From positions 1-64,000 of the forward strand of contig WQZX01000005.1 in assembly GCA_009780515.1 (NCBI GenBank): a stretch of DNA of 64,000 nucleotides. Reading direction: 5' to 3'. A program made the translations under genes and the position numbers. Under the pieces are notes generated by a model. It was not told where the DNA came from, searched no databases, and worked only from the letters and a program-made list of their open reading frames with translations. Of the stretch, positions 1 to 10,438 are shown one piece after another; position 1 is the stretch's first letter; the number at the start of each line of letters is the position of its first letter. The stretch comes from Nocardioidaceae bacterium (GTDB taxonomy: Bacteria; Actinomycetota; Actinomycetes; Propionibacteriales; Nocardioidaceae).

Positions 1-105
1 CGCGGACTTTCGCATCCGATCTCGCTGCGTTGGGGCCGCTCGACGTGCGATCCAGCATGCCTTCGCGTCCCCGCCTCGCCAGATCGGCGCGAAAGCCCGC
101 TCGCT
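1..105. repeat. imperfect inverted-repeat hairpin at window edge
   Basis: Bases 2-36 (GCGGACTTTCGC then CCGATCT) pair with bases 68-103 read in reverse complement (GCGGGCTTTCGC then CCGATCT), leaving an apex of about 30 bases. It lies downstream of the leftward TPR gene. It may be a transcription terminator or a small intergenic repeat; the window edge could cut part of it off. No coding potential was recognised in bases 1-130. Confidence 0.4.
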
Positions 106-130
106 ACGCCGCCGGATAAGGAGCCATGCC

Positions 131-1411
131 CTAGCGGCCGGCCGTCGAGGTGCGCCACGCCTCGTCGCGCGGTGAGCGACGGCGGTCCAGCCGTTCGTCG
201 AGCACGACGCGGGCGTCGTCCCAGCGGCCCGCGCGCAGGAGCGCGGCGATGCGGGCCTCCTCGACGATCTCGCGCTGGGCGTCGGAGCCGCCGAGGCGTC
301 GTACCGACGGGGCGAGGGCGGCGAGCGAGTCCGCTGCCGGCCCCGGCCGGTCGGTCGCCATCAGGAGCAGCGCGTCGGCGAGAGGCGCGACGACCTCGCG
401 GAAGGCGGGGTGCCGGTGGGTGGAGGCCCAGGTCCGGACGCTGTGCAGCGCGTCGACCTCGCCGAGCGCGAGCAGCGTGATGGCGGTGTGCAGCGCGAGG
501 AACGGCGTCGCCGGGCGCTCGAGCGTGCCGCGGCCGGTGACCGCGGCGACCTCGGCGATGTCGGGTACGGCGGCGGCGCCCGGTGTCAGTGCCCACCGGA
601 AGAGCAGCGACCCGGAGTCGACGAGCGCCCGGCAGCCGAGCGCGTTGCCCGGCTGCAGCTGCGACTCGTAGCGGCGTCGTACGGCGTCGAGGTCGCCCAG
701 CGACAGCTCGTGCAGCGCGGCGTGCCAGGAGAAGTGGGAGCGTGAGTCGATGGTCGCGCCGTCGCCGAGGATCCAGCCGTCCATCCAGGCCAGGCCCGCC
801 TCGTGGTCACCCGTCTCGTAGTGGGCGTGCGCGCGGGCATGGGCCGAGTGGCCGGCACCCGGCTCGACGGTCAGCGAGCGGCAGGACAGCTCCATCGCCT
901 CGTCGTACCGGTGCTGCTCCTGGCGGATGAACGCCAGCAGCCCCTGGAACCACCAGTCCTCGCCGTACGCCGGCGCGCACCGCTCCACGATCGCCCACGC
1001 CGCCTCGGGCACCTCGGTCACGCCCGCGAACGCGATCGTCGGCACGGCGACCGAGAGCAGCAGCGCGTCCCGCGGGTACGACGCCAGGTGCTCGATCATC
1101 GGAGCGGAGTCGTCGCGCACGTGCGCGGCGATCGCGTGCACGTGGCTGCGCTCGCGCTCGGTCGACCGCGGGGCGTGGAGCTCGGCCTGCCGGAGCCGGG
1201 CGGCGACGTCGACGTTCGCGCACATCTCGTGGCCGAGCAGCGCCAGCGCGGCGTGCCCGAGCGCGAACGTCGGGTCGTGCACGATCGACTCCGCGACGTG
1301 CTCGAGCGCACCGGCCCGCAGTCGCAGGATGTCGAGGACGCCCCGCGTGTAGGCCTCGGCGGCCGGCGCGCTCGTGCTGAGCGCGTAGCCGTGGGTGTCG
1401 ACGCCCGTCAT
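131..1411 (-). CDS. TPR-repeat protein, TTC38-like
   Basis: 426-residue soluble protein, all-helical in character, with no signal peptide or membrane segment. The pattern of paired helices (for example YDEAMELSCRSLTVEPGAGHSAHARAHAHYETG around residues 168-200) and the opening 'AxEAYTRGVLDILRLRAGALEHVAESIVHDPTFALGHAALAL' region resemble the tetratricopeptide repeat protein 38 family; assignment to that family is from memory of its style, not a search. TPRs mediate protein binding, so no enzymatic role is suggested. It stands alone, divergent from uvrC. A TACTCT hexamer six bases before the ATG suggests a leaderless mRNA, and a GAAAGTA/TACTTTC inverted repeat spans that promoter. Confidence 0.6.
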   Translation of the reverse strand: MTGVDTHGYALSTSAPAAEAYTRGVLDILRLRAGALEHVAESIVHDPTFALGHAALALLGHEMCANVDVAARLRQAELHAPRSTERERSHVHAIAAHVRDDSAPMIEHLASYPRDALLLSVAVPTIAFAGVTEVPEAAWAIVERCAPAYGEDWWFQGLLAFIRQEQHRYDEAMELSCRSLTVEPGAGHSAHARAHAHYETGDHEAGLAWMDGWILGDGATIDSRSHFSWHAALHELSLGDLDAVRRRYESQLQPGNALGCRALVDSGSLLFRWALTPGAAAVPDIAEVAAVTGRGTLERPATPFLALHTAITLLALGEVDALHSVRTWASTHRHPAFREVVAPLADALLLMATDRPGPAADSLAALAPSVRRLGGSDAQREIVEEARIAALLRAGRWDDARVVLDERLDRRRSPRDEAWRTSTAGR

Positions 1412-1438
1412 GAAAGTAGAGTAGGGGACTGTACTTTC
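1412..1438. promoter_or_regulatory. operator-like inverted repeat before TPR gene
   Basis: GAAAGTA (1412-1418) and TACTTTC (1432-1438) form a perfect 7-bp inverted repeat separated by 13 bases. It begins directly next to the ATG of the leftward TPR gene and encloses that gene's candidate -10 hexamer, the expected position for a repressor site. The binding protein is unknown and no regulator gene is adjacent. Confidence 0.4.
1418..1423 (-). promoter_or_regulatory. -10 hexamer TACTCT, TPR gene
   Basis: TACTCT on the minus strand ends six bases before the ATG at 1411, implying a leaderless transcript. Confidence 0.4.
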
Positions 1439-1513
1439 CAGTCAAGAGATGAGGCGGGTGTGTCGGGATCGCCGGCTCGCCGACGCCCGCGCTCGGATGT
1501 CGGCACCGCTCCG

Positions 1514-1519
1514 TAGGCT
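1514..1519 (+). promoter_or_regulatory. -10 hexamer TAGGCT, uvrC
   Basis: TAGGCT ends six bases before the GTG of uvrC at 1526, implying a leaderless transcript and supporting that start. Confidence 0.5.
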
Positions 1520-1525
1520 GGTGGG

Positions 1526-3490
1526 GTGCCGCTGATCAACCGCCCGAGGACGGGGGAGATCCCGACCGAGCCGGGCGTCTACAAGTGGCGCGACAAGACC
1601 GGCCGCGTGATCTACGTCGGCAAGGCCAAGAACCTCCGCGCGCGGCTGACGTCGTACTTCCAGGACGTCGGCAACCTGCACCCGCGCACCGCCACGATGG
1701 TCACGACCGCCGCGACCGTCGAGTGGACGGTGGTCAAGACCGAGGTCGAGGCGCTCCAGCTGGAGTACTCCTGGATCAAGGAGTACGACCCGCGCTTCAA
1801 CGTGAAGTATCGCGACGACAAGTCCTACCCGTGGCTCGCGGTCACCGTGGGCGAAGAGTTCCCCCGGGTGATGGTCGGGCGCGGAGCCAAGCGCCGCGGC
1901 ACCCGCTACTTCGGGCCCTACAGCCACGCCTGGGCGATCCGCGAGACCGTCGACATCCTGCTGCGCGTCTTCCCGATGCGCTCCTGCAGCAACGGCGTCT
2001 TCAAGCGCTCGGGCCAGATCGGACGGCCCTGCCTGCTCGGCTACATCGACAAGTGCTCCGCCCCCTGCGTCGGCAAGGTCAGCGCCGAGGAGCACCGCGC
2101 GATCGTCGACGACTTCTGCGAGTTCATGGCCGGGCGCACCACCGCGTTCACCCGCCGCATCGAGAAGGAGATGTACGCCGCCTCCGAGGCGCTCGACTTC
2201 GAGAAGGCCGCCCGCCTGCGCGACGACCTCGGCGCGCTGCACAAGGCGCTGGAGAAGCAGGCTGTGGTGCTCGGCGACGGCGCCGACGCGGACGTCATCG
2301 CGCTCGCGGAGGACCCGCTCGAGGTCGCCGTCCAGATCTTCCACGTGCGGGGCGGCCGCATCCGCGGTCAGCGCGGCTGGGTCGCCGACCGCACCGACGA
2401 GGGTGGTCCCGCCGAGCTGGTAGAGCAGTTCCTGCTCCAGATGTACGCCGGCGTGACGGCCGACGAGGCCCGCGACGCCGTTCCGCGCGAGGTGCTCGTG
2501 CCCGCCCTGCCGCCGGATCTCGGCACCTTCGAGGAGCTGCTCGGCGGGCTGCGGGGCAGCCGCGTCGACATCCGGGTGCCGCAGCGCGGCGACAAGCGGA
2601 CCCTGCAGGAGACCGTCGAGCGCAACGCGAAGGAGGCGCTCGCGCTGCACAAGACCAAGCGCGCGAGCGACCTGACCACCCGCAACCTGGCGCTCGCCGA
2701 GATCGCGGAGGCCCTCGAGCTCGACGAGGCGCCGCTGCGGATCGAGTGCTACGACGTCTCCCACCTGCAGGGCACCGAGATCGTGGCCTCGATGGTGGTC
2801 TTCGAGGACGGCCTGTCCCGCAAGGGCGAGTACCGCCGGTTCGTGATCAAGGACCAGGACGGCTCCGACGACGTCAAGGCGATGCACGAGGTCATCACCC
2901 GCCGTTTCAAGCGTCTCCTGGACGAGCAGGCGACGAGCGAGATGCGTCCGGGCTCGGACGAGCACGGCCCGATGCTGGTCGATCCCGACACCGGCCGGCC
3001 GCGCAAGTTCGCCTACGCGCCCGGGCTGGTCGTGGTCGACGGCGGCGCGCCGCAGGTCGCCGCGGCGCAGCGGGCGCTGGACGAGCTCGGCATCGACGAC
3101 ATCCCGGTCTGCGGGCTGGCCAAGCGGCTCGAGGAGGTCTGGGTGCCGGGCGAGGAGGACCCCGTGATCCTGCCGCGCACCTCCGAGGGGCTCTACCTCC
3201 TCCAGCGCGTGCGCGACGAGGCCCACCGGTTCGCCATCACCCACCACCGCAACCGCCGCTCGCAGTCGATGGTCGAGAGCGTCCTGGACGACATCCCCGG
3301 CCTGGGCGAGGTACGCCGCAAGACCCTGCTGCGCCACTTCGGCTCCCTGAAGAAGCTCCGTGACGCGAGTGCCGAGGAGCTGGCCGTCGTACCGGGCATC
3401 GGGCCGCGGACCGCGTCGGCGATCAAGGACGCCGTGGCGCTCGACGATGCCAAGCGCTCGGCGAGGCGCAAGAATGCCCACCATGACTGA
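1526..3490 (+). CDS. uvrC: UvrABC excinuclease subunit C
   Basis: Nuclease subunit of nucleotide excision repair, making the two incisions flanking a lesion in complex with UvrB. Visible domains: N-terminal GIY-YIG nuclease ([21 protein letters not shown], residues about 18-38), a four-cysteine cluster ([20 protein letters not shown] then KCSAPC, about 153-182), a UVR motif for UvrB contact ([20 protein letters not shown], about 223-242), an RNase H-like second nuclease ([26 protein letters not shown]) and a C-terminal helix-hairpin-helix pair ([27 protein letters not shown]). At 654 residues it matches actinobacterial UvrC length. It starts with GTG behind a TAGGCT -10 and overlaps rapZ at its 3' end, the classic uvrC-rapZ-yvcK-whiA arrangement. 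Confidence 0.97.
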   Translation: MPLINRPRTGEIPTEPGVYKWRDKTGRVIYVGKAKNLRARLTSYFQDVGNLHPRTATMVTTAATVEWTVVKTEVEALQLEYSWIKEYDPRFNVKYRDDKSYPWLAVTVGEEFPRVMVGRGAKRRGTRYFGPYSHAWAIRETVDILLRVFPMRSCSNGVFKRSGQIGRPCLLGYIDKCSAPCVGKVSAEEHRAIVDDFCEFMAGRTTAFTRRIEKEMYAASEALDFEKAARLRDDLGALHKALEKQAVVLGDGADADVIALAEDPLEVAVQIFHVRGGRIRGQRGWVADRTDEGGPAELVEQFLLQMYAGVTADEARDAVPREVLVPALPPDLGTFEELLGGLRGSRVDIRVPQRGDKRTLQETVERNAKEALALHKTKRASDLTTRNLALAEIAEALELDEAPLRIECYDVSHLQGTEIVASMVVFEDGLSRKGEYRRFVIKDQDGSDDVKAMHEVITRRFKRLLDEQATSEMRPGSDEHGPMLVDPDTGRPRKFAYAPGLVVVDGGAPQVAAAQRALDELGIDDIPVCGLAKRLEEVWVPGEEDPVILPRTSEGLYLLQRVRDEAHRFAITHHRNRRSQSMVESVLDDIPGLGEVRRKTLLRHFGSLKKLRDASAEELAVVPGIGPRTASAIKDAVALDDAKRSARRKNAHHD

Positions 3491-4352
3491 GGAGATCCCT
3501 GGTCCGCTGGTCGTGGTGACCGGCATGACCGGCGCGGGCCGCAGCACCGCCGCGAAGGAGCTCGAGGACCTCGGGTTCTTCGTGGTCGACAACCTGCCGC
3601 CCAGCCTGCTGCCCGACGTCGTACGGCTGGTCGACGAGAGCCGGGGGCCGAGGCAGCCGATCGCGGTCGTCGTCGACGTACGGTCCGGTGCGTTCTTCCT
3701 CGGGCTCGCCAACACGCTGGCGCGCGACGTCCGCGGCCGGGCCACCACCCTGCTCTTCCTCGACGCGACCGACGAGGTGCTCGTACGCCGCCAGGAGGCC
3801 GCCCGCCGGCCGCACCCCCTCCAGGGCAGCGGCCGTCTGCTCGACGGTCTCGAGCGCGAGCGGATCGCGTTGAGCGACCTCCGCAGCGGCGCGGACCTGG
3901 TCATCGACACCAGCAACCTCAACGTGCACCAGCTCACCGCACGCATCGCCGAGTCCTTCGGCACCGAGGACGCCACCCGGCTGCGGATCGCCGTGGTCAG
4001 CTTCGGGTTCAAGTACGGCATCCCGGTCGATGCCGACTATCTCGCCGACATGCGCTTCCTGCCCAACCCGTTCTGGGTGCCCGAGCTGCGCAACCACACC
4101 GGCCAGGACGACGACGTCGCCGAGTACGTCCGGTCGCAGCCGGGCGCGGAGGAGTTCCTGCAGGGCTACGTCCCGGTGCTGACCGGTGTCGCCGAGGGCT
4201 ACCTGCGCGAGGGCAAGAGGTTCTTCCGCGTCGCGATCGGCTGCACCGGCGGCAAGCACCGCAGTGTCGCGATGAGTGAGGAGCTCGCCCACCGGCTGCG
4301 CGACCTCGGCTACCTCGCTCGCGCCGTACACCGCGATCTCGGGCGGGAGTGA
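3483..4352 (+). CDS. rapZ: RNase adapter / nucleotide-binding protein RapZ
   Basis: RapZ (YvcJ) family P-loop protein of 289 residues. Walker A reads GMTGAGRS (residues about 15-22), a Walker-B-like [12 protein letters not shown] follows near residue 90, and the conserved C-terminal phosphate-binding loop [17 protein letters not shown] is intact. In enterobacteria RapZ steers RNase E to small RNAs; the actinobacterial target is not known, so only nucleotide binding is safe. The track's earlier start lies inside uvrC; the likely start is the ATG at 3483 (MTEEIPGP) or the ATG nine bases upstream, both overlapping the uvrC tail. Its stop overlaps the yvcK GTG, indicating translational coupling. 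Confidence 0.92.
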   Translation: MTEEIPGPLVVVTGMTGAGRSTAAKELEDLGFFVVDNLPPSLLPDVVRLVDESRGPRQPIAVVVDVRSGAFFLGLANTLARDVRGRATTLLFLDATDEVLVRRQEAARRPHPLQGSGRLLDGLERERIALSDLRSGADLVIDTSNLNVHQLTARIAESFGTEDATRLRIAVVSFGFKYGIPVDADYLADMRFLPNPFWVPELRNHTGQDDDVAEYVRSQPGAEEFLQGYVPVLTGVAEGYLREGKRFFRVAIGCTGGKHRSVAMSEELAHRLRDLGYLARAVHRDLGRE

Positions 4353-5344
4353 GAGTGACCGATCTGTCTCCGGGCGACCGCGCCCAGGCGGTCGTTGCCC
4401 TGGGCGGCGGCCACGGCCTGTTCGCCTCGCTGAGCGCGCTGCGGCTGCTGGTCGACGACCTGACCGTCGACGAGCTCACCGCCGTCGTCACCGTCGCCGA
4501 CAACGGCGGCTCGTCGGGCCGGCTGCGCCAGCAGTTCGACGTGCTGCCGCCAGGTGACCTGCGGATGGCGCTGGCCGCGCTCGTCGGCGACGACGACAGC
4601 GAGTCGACCTGGGCGCGCGTGCTCCAGCACCGCTTCGCCGGCGACGGCGACATGCGCGGTCACGTCGTCGGCAACCTGCTGATCGTGGGCCTGTGGGAGC
4701 TGCTCGGCGACCACGTCGAGGCGCTCGACCGCGTCGGCCGGCTGCTCGGCGCCAAGGGCAGGGTGCTGCCGATGGCGCTGACGCCGATGGACATCACCGC
4801 CACCGTGCGTGGCCTCGTGCCTGAGGACCCCGAGGCGCTCGTCGCCGTGCGCGGCCAGGTCGAGGTGGCGACCACCGACGGCGTCATCGACTCCGTCGCC
4901 CTGGTGCCGACCGAGCCCGAGGTCAGCCCGGCCGTCGTCGGCGCCATCGAGGCCGCCGACTGGGTGGTGCTGGGCCCCGGCTCCTGGTTCAGCTCGGTCA
5001 TCCCGCACCTCCTCGTCCCGAGGCTGCGCGATGCCCTCGTCCGTACACCGGCCCGCCTGATCGTCGTGCTCAACCTCGCCGAGCAGCCGGGGGAGACCGG
5101 TGGCTTCGGGCCAGCCGACCACCTCGGCGTGCTCCTCGAGCATGCGCCGGACCTCACCGTCGACGTGGTCGTGGCCGATCGCGCCGGTCTCGACGCGGAT
5201 GCCGAGCAGCGCACGGACCTCGAGGAGATGGTCGAGGCGCTGGGCGCGACCCTCGTCGTCGACGACGTCTCGGTCGGCGACGGATCGCCGCGCCACGACC
5301 CGGCGCGTCTCGCCGCGACGTACCAGCGGATCTTCGCGGAGTAG
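4349..5344 (+). CDS. yvcK: gluconeogenesis factor YvcK / CuvA
   Basis: 331-residue member of the CofD/YvcK (UPF0052) fold. Diagnostic motifs are VALGGGHGLFASLSALR (about 18-34), TVADNGGSSGRLRQQF, PGDLRMAL, HVVGNLL and LGPGSWFSSVIPHLLV. The Bacillus and mycobacterial homologues are needed for growth on gluconeogenic carbon and for normal cell-wall metabolism, binding UDP-sugars; direct enzymatic activity is not established. GTG start overlaps the rapZ stop as GTGA; a second in-frame GTG lies two codons on. It sits between rapZ and whiA as in most Gram-positives. Confidence 0.93.
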   Translation: MRVTDLSPGDRAQAVVALGGGHGLFASLSALRLLVDDLTVDELTAVVTVADNGGSSGRLRQQFDVLPPGDLRMALAALVGDDDSESTWARVLQHRFAGDGDMRGHVVGNLLIVGLWELLGDHVEALDRVGRLLGAKGRVLPMALTPMDITATVRGLVPEDPEALVAVRGQVEVATTDGVIDSVALVPTEPEVSPAVVGAIEAADWVVLGPGSWFSSVIPHLLVPRLRDALVRTPARLIVVLNLAEQPGETGGFGPADHLGVLLEHAPDLTVDVVVADRAGLDADAEQRTDLEEMVEALGATLVVDDVSVGDGSPRHDPARLAATYQRIFAE

Positions 5345-5383
5345 GCCGCGAGGGTCGTTGACTCGCGTGGGAGGATCGGCCAC

Positions 5384-7496
<2,113 letters not shown>

Positions 7497-7518
7497 CGCG
7501 CGACCCGTCGGTTGCCTC

Positions 7519-7524
7519 TAGGCT
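7519..7524 (+). promoter_or_regulatory. -10 hexamer TAGGCT, pgk
   Basis: TAGGCT ends eight bases before the ATG of pgk at 7533. It suggests that pgk has its own leaderless promoter in addition to read-through from gap. Confidence 0.4.
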
Positions 7525-7532
7525 TCGGCCCG

Positions 7533-8738
7533 ATGGCTACCTACAACGTCCTCGACGACGCGTTCCTGAGCACCGTCGCCGGCAAGCGGGTCCTGGTCCG
7601 TTCGGACCTCAACGTCCCGCTCGACGGCACTACCATCACCGATGACGGGCGCATCCGCGCCAGCGTCCCGACCATCCGCAAGCTCGCCGACGCGGGCGCG
7701 CGGGTGGTCGTGACCGCTCACCTCGGTCGGCCCAAGGGCGAGCCCGATCCGGCGTACTCCCTGGCGCCGGTGTCCGCTCGCCTCGGCGACCTGCTCGGTG
7801 ACGAGGTCGCGTTCGCGTCCGACACGGTGGGGGAGTCGGCGCAGGGCGTCGTCGCCGGCCTGGCCGACGGCAAGGTGGCGCTGCTGGAGAACGTCCGGTT
7901 CAACGCGGGCGAGACGAGCAAGGACGACGCCGAGCGCGGCGCGTTCGCGGACGAGCTGGCGGCGCTGGCCGACGTGTTCGTCTCCGACGGCTTCGGCGTC
8001 GTCCATCGCAAGCAGGCCAGCGTGTACGACGTCGCGCAGCGGCTCCCGCACGCCATGGGCCTGCTGGTGGCCGCCGAGATCGATGTGCTGCGCCGGCTGA
8101 CGGAGTCGCCGGAGCGTCCGTACGCCGTCGTGCTCGGCGGGTCGAAGGTCTCCGACAAGCTCGGCGTGATCGACAACCTGCTCGGCAAGGCCGACCGGCT
8201 GCTGATCGGCGGCGGGATGGTCTTCACCTTCCTGAAGGCCCAGGGCCACGAGGTCGGCAAGAGCCTGCTCGAGGAGGACCAGGTCCAGACCTGCCTGGAC
8301 TACCTCGACCGTGCCGAGCGGACCGGCGTGGAGATCCTGCTGCCGACAGACGTGGTCGTGGCCGACTCCTTCGGTGACGAGGCCTCCGCGCGCACCGTCG
8401 CCGCGGATGCGATCCCCGCAGACGCGCTCGGCCTGGACATCGGCCCCGACTCGGGCGACGCCTTCGCGGCGGCGCTGGCCGACGCACGCACGGTCTTCTG
8501 GAACGGCCCGATGGGCGTCTTCGAGGTGCCGGCGTTCGCCGACGGCACCCGTGCGGTCGCCCAGGCGCTCACCGGCATCGTCGGCCTCTCGGTCGTGGGC
8601 GGCGGCGACTCCGCGGCCGCCGTACGCACGCTCGGGTTCGACGAGGCGGCCTTCGGCCACATCTCCACCGGCGGCGGCGCCAGCCTGGAGTACCTCGAGG
8701 GCAAGGAGCTGCCCGGCATCACGGTGCTGGAGTCCTGA
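7533..8738 (+). CDS. pgk: phosphoglycerate kinase
   Basis: Transfers the acyl phosphate of 1,3-bisphosphoglycerate to ADP. N-terminal substrate-domain motifs [13 protein letters not shown] and [10 protein letters not shown] and C-terminal nucleotide-domain motifs [10 protein letters not shown] and [11 protein letters not shown] are all intact in 401 residues. The start is the ATG at 7533 (MATYNVLDD), eight bases after a TAGGCT hexamer, not the upstream position in the ORF track. The stop TGA overlaps the tpiA ATG. Confidence 0.97.
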   Translation: MATYNVLDDAFLSTVAGKRVLVRSDLNVPLDGTTITDDGRIRASVPTIRKLADAGARVVVTAHLGRPKGEPDPAYSLAPVSARLGDLLGDEVAFASDTVGESAQGVVAGLADGKVALLENVRFNAGETSKDDAERGAFADELAALADVFVSDGFGVVHRKQASVYDVAQRLPHAMGLLVAAEIDVLRRLTESPERPYAVVLGGSKVSDKLGVIDNLLGKADRLLIGGGMVFTFLKAQGHEVGKSLLEEDQVQTCLDYLDRAERTGVEILLPTDVVVADSFGDEASARTVAADAIPADALGLDIGPDSGDAFAAALADARTVFWNGPMGVFEVPAFADGTRAVAQALTGIVGLSVVGGGDSAAAVRTLGFDEAAFGHISTGGGASLEYLEGKELPGITVLES

Positions 8739-9532
8739 TGGCCACGCGCACCCCGCTGATGGCGGGCAACTGGAAGATGAACCTCAACCACGCCGAGGCG
8801 GTGGCACTCGTCCAGAAGCTGGCGTTCACGCTGGCCGACAAGCGCCACGACTTCGGCAAGGCGGAGGTCGTCGTGATCCCGCCGTTCACCGACATCCGCT
8901 CGGTCCAGACCGTCGTCGACGGCGACCGCCTCGCCATCCGGTACGGCGCCCAGGACGTCTCCGCGCACGACAACGGCGCCTACACCGGGGAGATCTCGGC
9001 GGCGATGCTGTCGCGCCTCGGCTGCTCCTACGTCGTCGTCGGCCACTCCGAGCGCCGCCAGCACCACGCGGAGACCGACGAGCTGGTCGCCGCCAAGGCG
9101 AAGGCCGCGCTCGGCGGCTCGATGACGCCGATCGTGTGCGTGGGCGAGGGACTCGAGGTCCGTCAGGCAGGCGAGCACGTCCCCTTCACGATGGCCCAGG
9201 TCGAGGGCTCGCTCGCGGGCCTGAGCAAGAAGCAGGTCGCCGGCCTGGTCATCGCCTACGAGCCGGTCTGGGCGATCGGCACCGGCGAGGTCGCCACGCC
9301 CGACGACGCGCAGGAGGTCTGCGCTGCCATCCGCGGCCAGGTCCGCGAGTCGTACGGCGACGACGCGGCCGCCGGCGTACGCATCCTGTACGGCGGTTCG
9401 GTGAAGGCCGCGAACGTCGCCGGGATCATGGCCCAGGCCGACGTCGACGGGTGCCTCGTCGGCGGTGCGAGCCTGCAGGCAGACGAGTTCGGCGGCATCT
9501 GCCGGTTCTACGACATGCCGACTCTCGGCTGA
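8738..9532 (+). CDS. tpiA: triosephosphate isomerase
   Basis: Interconverts dihydroxyacetone phosphate and glyceraldehyde-3-phosphate. Full 264-residue TIM barrel with GNWKMNL (substrate Lys), VVGHSERRQ (catalytic His), [14 protein letters not shown] (catalytic Glu) and [12 protein letters not shown] (phosphate loop). The ATG overlaps the pgk stop by one base, so the two are translationally coupled. Part of the gap-pgk-tpiA-secG cluster. Confidence 0.97.
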   Translation: MATRTPLMAGNWKMNLNHAEAVALVQKLAFTLADKRHDFGKAEVVVIPPFTDIRSVQTVVDGDRLAIRYGAQDVSAHDNGAYTGEISAAMLSRLGCSYVVVGHSERRQHHAETDELVAAKAKAALGGSMTPIVCVGEGLEVRQAGEHVPFTMAQVEGSLAGLSKKQVAGLVIAYEPVWAIGTGEVATPDDAQEVCAAIRGQVRESYGDDAAAGVRILYGGSVKAANVAGIMAQADVDGCLVGGASLQADEFGGICRFYDMPTLG

Positions 9533-9568
9533 CCGACCCTGGATACCGCCCCGCCCATCCCGCTGACG

Positions 9569-9574
9569 TAGGAT
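9569..9574 (+). promoter_or_regulatory. -10 hexamer TAGGAT, secG
   Basis: TAGGAT ends seven bases before the secG GTG at 9582, implying a separate leaderless secG transcript. Confidence 0.45.
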
Positions 9575-9581
9575 TCCCAAC

Positions 9582-9818
9582 GTGCTGTCGACGATCCTGA
9601 CCATCCTGCTGGTGATCTGCAGTGTGCTGATGATCCTGCTGGTCCTGCTCCACAAGGGACGCGGCGGCGGACTCTCGGACATGTTCGGCGGCGGCATCTC
9701 GAGCTCGCTCGGAGGCTCGTCCGTCGCGGAACGGAACCTCGACCGCTTCACGATCGGCGTGGGCATCATCTGGTTCGCCTGCGTCATCGCACTCGGCCTG
9801 CTGTTGGCCTATCAGTAG
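9582..9818 (+). CDS. secG: preprotein translocase subunit SecG
   Basis: 78-residue inner-membrane subunit of the SecYEG translocon. Two membrane segments are clear (residues about 2-22 and 53-76) joined by a Gly/Ser-rich cytoplasmic loop (HKGRGGGLSDMFGGGISSSLGGSSVAERNLDR), the standard SecG topology. GTG start placed by the TAGGAT hexamer. Position behind tpiA is the conserved actinobacterial one. Confidence 0.93.
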   Translation: MLSTILTILLVICSVLMILLVLLHKGRGGGLSDMFGGGISSSLGGSSVAERNLDRFTIGVGIIWFACVIALGLLLAYQ

Positions 9819-9842
9819 TCCCTGACCGACGGTTTCGACGAC

Positions 9843-9859
9843 GGCCTGCCCGACAGGCC
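9843..9859 (+). terminator. small stem-loop after secG
   Basis: GGCCTG (9843-9848) and CAGGCC (9854-9859) form a perfect 6-bp stem with a 5-base loop, 24 bases after the secG stop and ahead of the rbpA Shine-Dalgarno. It could end the glycolytic transcript or lie in the rbpA leader. No T-run follows, as is common in high-GC actinobacteria. Confidence 0.4.
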
Positions 9860-9888
9860 TCCCAGACACGAGCAATTAGGAGAGTCCC

Positions 9889-10248
9889 TTGGCCGGTGGT
9901 GGGAACGCGATCCGCGGCAGTCGGGTCGGCGCAGGCCCGATGGGCGAGGCCGAGCGTGGCGAGGCCGCGCCCCGGCAGGCGGTCACGTACTTCTGCGCGC
10001 GCGAGCACCTCACGGTGATCTCGTTCGCGGTCGAGGCCGTCGTCCCCGAGTCCTGGGACTGCCCCAAGTGCGGTTTGCCGGCCGGCCTCGACTCCGAGAA
10101 CGCCCCGCCGGCGCCCAAGATCGAGCCCTACAAGACCCACCTCGCCTACGTGAAGGAGCGTCGCTCCGACAAGGAGGCCGAGGTCATCCTCGACGACGCC
10201 ATCAAGCTCCTGCGCTCCCGGCGCAAGTCGGGCGAGATCATCTTCTGA
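9889..10248 (+). CDS. rbpA: RNA polymerase-binding protein RbpA
   Basis: Actinobacteria-specific transcription factor that binds RNA polymerase and the principal sigma factor and stabilises the open complex. 119 residues with the family pattern: basic GSRVGAGPMGEAERGEAAPRQ N-terminal segment, a central core with C-x2-H ... C-x2-C (FCAREHL then DCPKCGLP), a basic linker, and the C-terminal sigma-interaction helix (KERRSDKEAEVILDDAIKLLRSRRKSGEIIF). Start is TTG at 9889, preceded by AGGAGA at about seven bases; the next methionine is far inside the conserved region. Monocistronic, converging on the sortase-fusion gene. Confidence 0.92.
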   Translation: MAGGGNAIRGSRVGAGPMGEAERGEAAPRQAVTYFCAREHLTVISFAVEAVVPESWDCPKCGLPAGLDSENAPPAPKIEPYKTHLAYVKERRSDKEAEVILDDAIKLLRSRRKSGEIIF

Positions 10249-10352
10249 GTCCTGCGCGAGCGAGCGCGCCGCCGATGGTCGGCGCCTGGCTCGGCCTGCA
10301 ACTCTCGGCGTCTCCGGTCGCTGACGCTCGCTGCGTCACCTCGGCTCTGCCA

Positions 10353-10423
10353 TGCGACACCGAGTGACCGCGGCGGACGGGCCGCGGACGGGGTTGACCG
10401 GCGTACGCGGTCACTCGGTCGCA
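10353..10423. terminator. bidirectional terminator stem-loop
   Basis: ACCGAGTGACCGCG (10359-10372) pairs perfectly with CGCGGTCACTCGGT (10406-10419); flanking TGCGA/TCGCA pair as well across a two-base bulge. The loop is 33 bases and holds further GC pairing. It lies between the convergent rbpA and sortase-fusion genes, so it can end both transcripts. The remaining bases 10249-10352 are GC-rich with no gene recognised. Confidence 0.6.
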
Positions 10424-10438
10424 TCTGTCGGGTAGGTG

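Noticed and set aside
1442-4021. 859-residue minus-strand ORF opposite uvrC-rapZ
   Set aside because: Low-complexity antisense shadow produced by high GC at third positions; uvrC and rapZ on the plus strand have complete family motifs.
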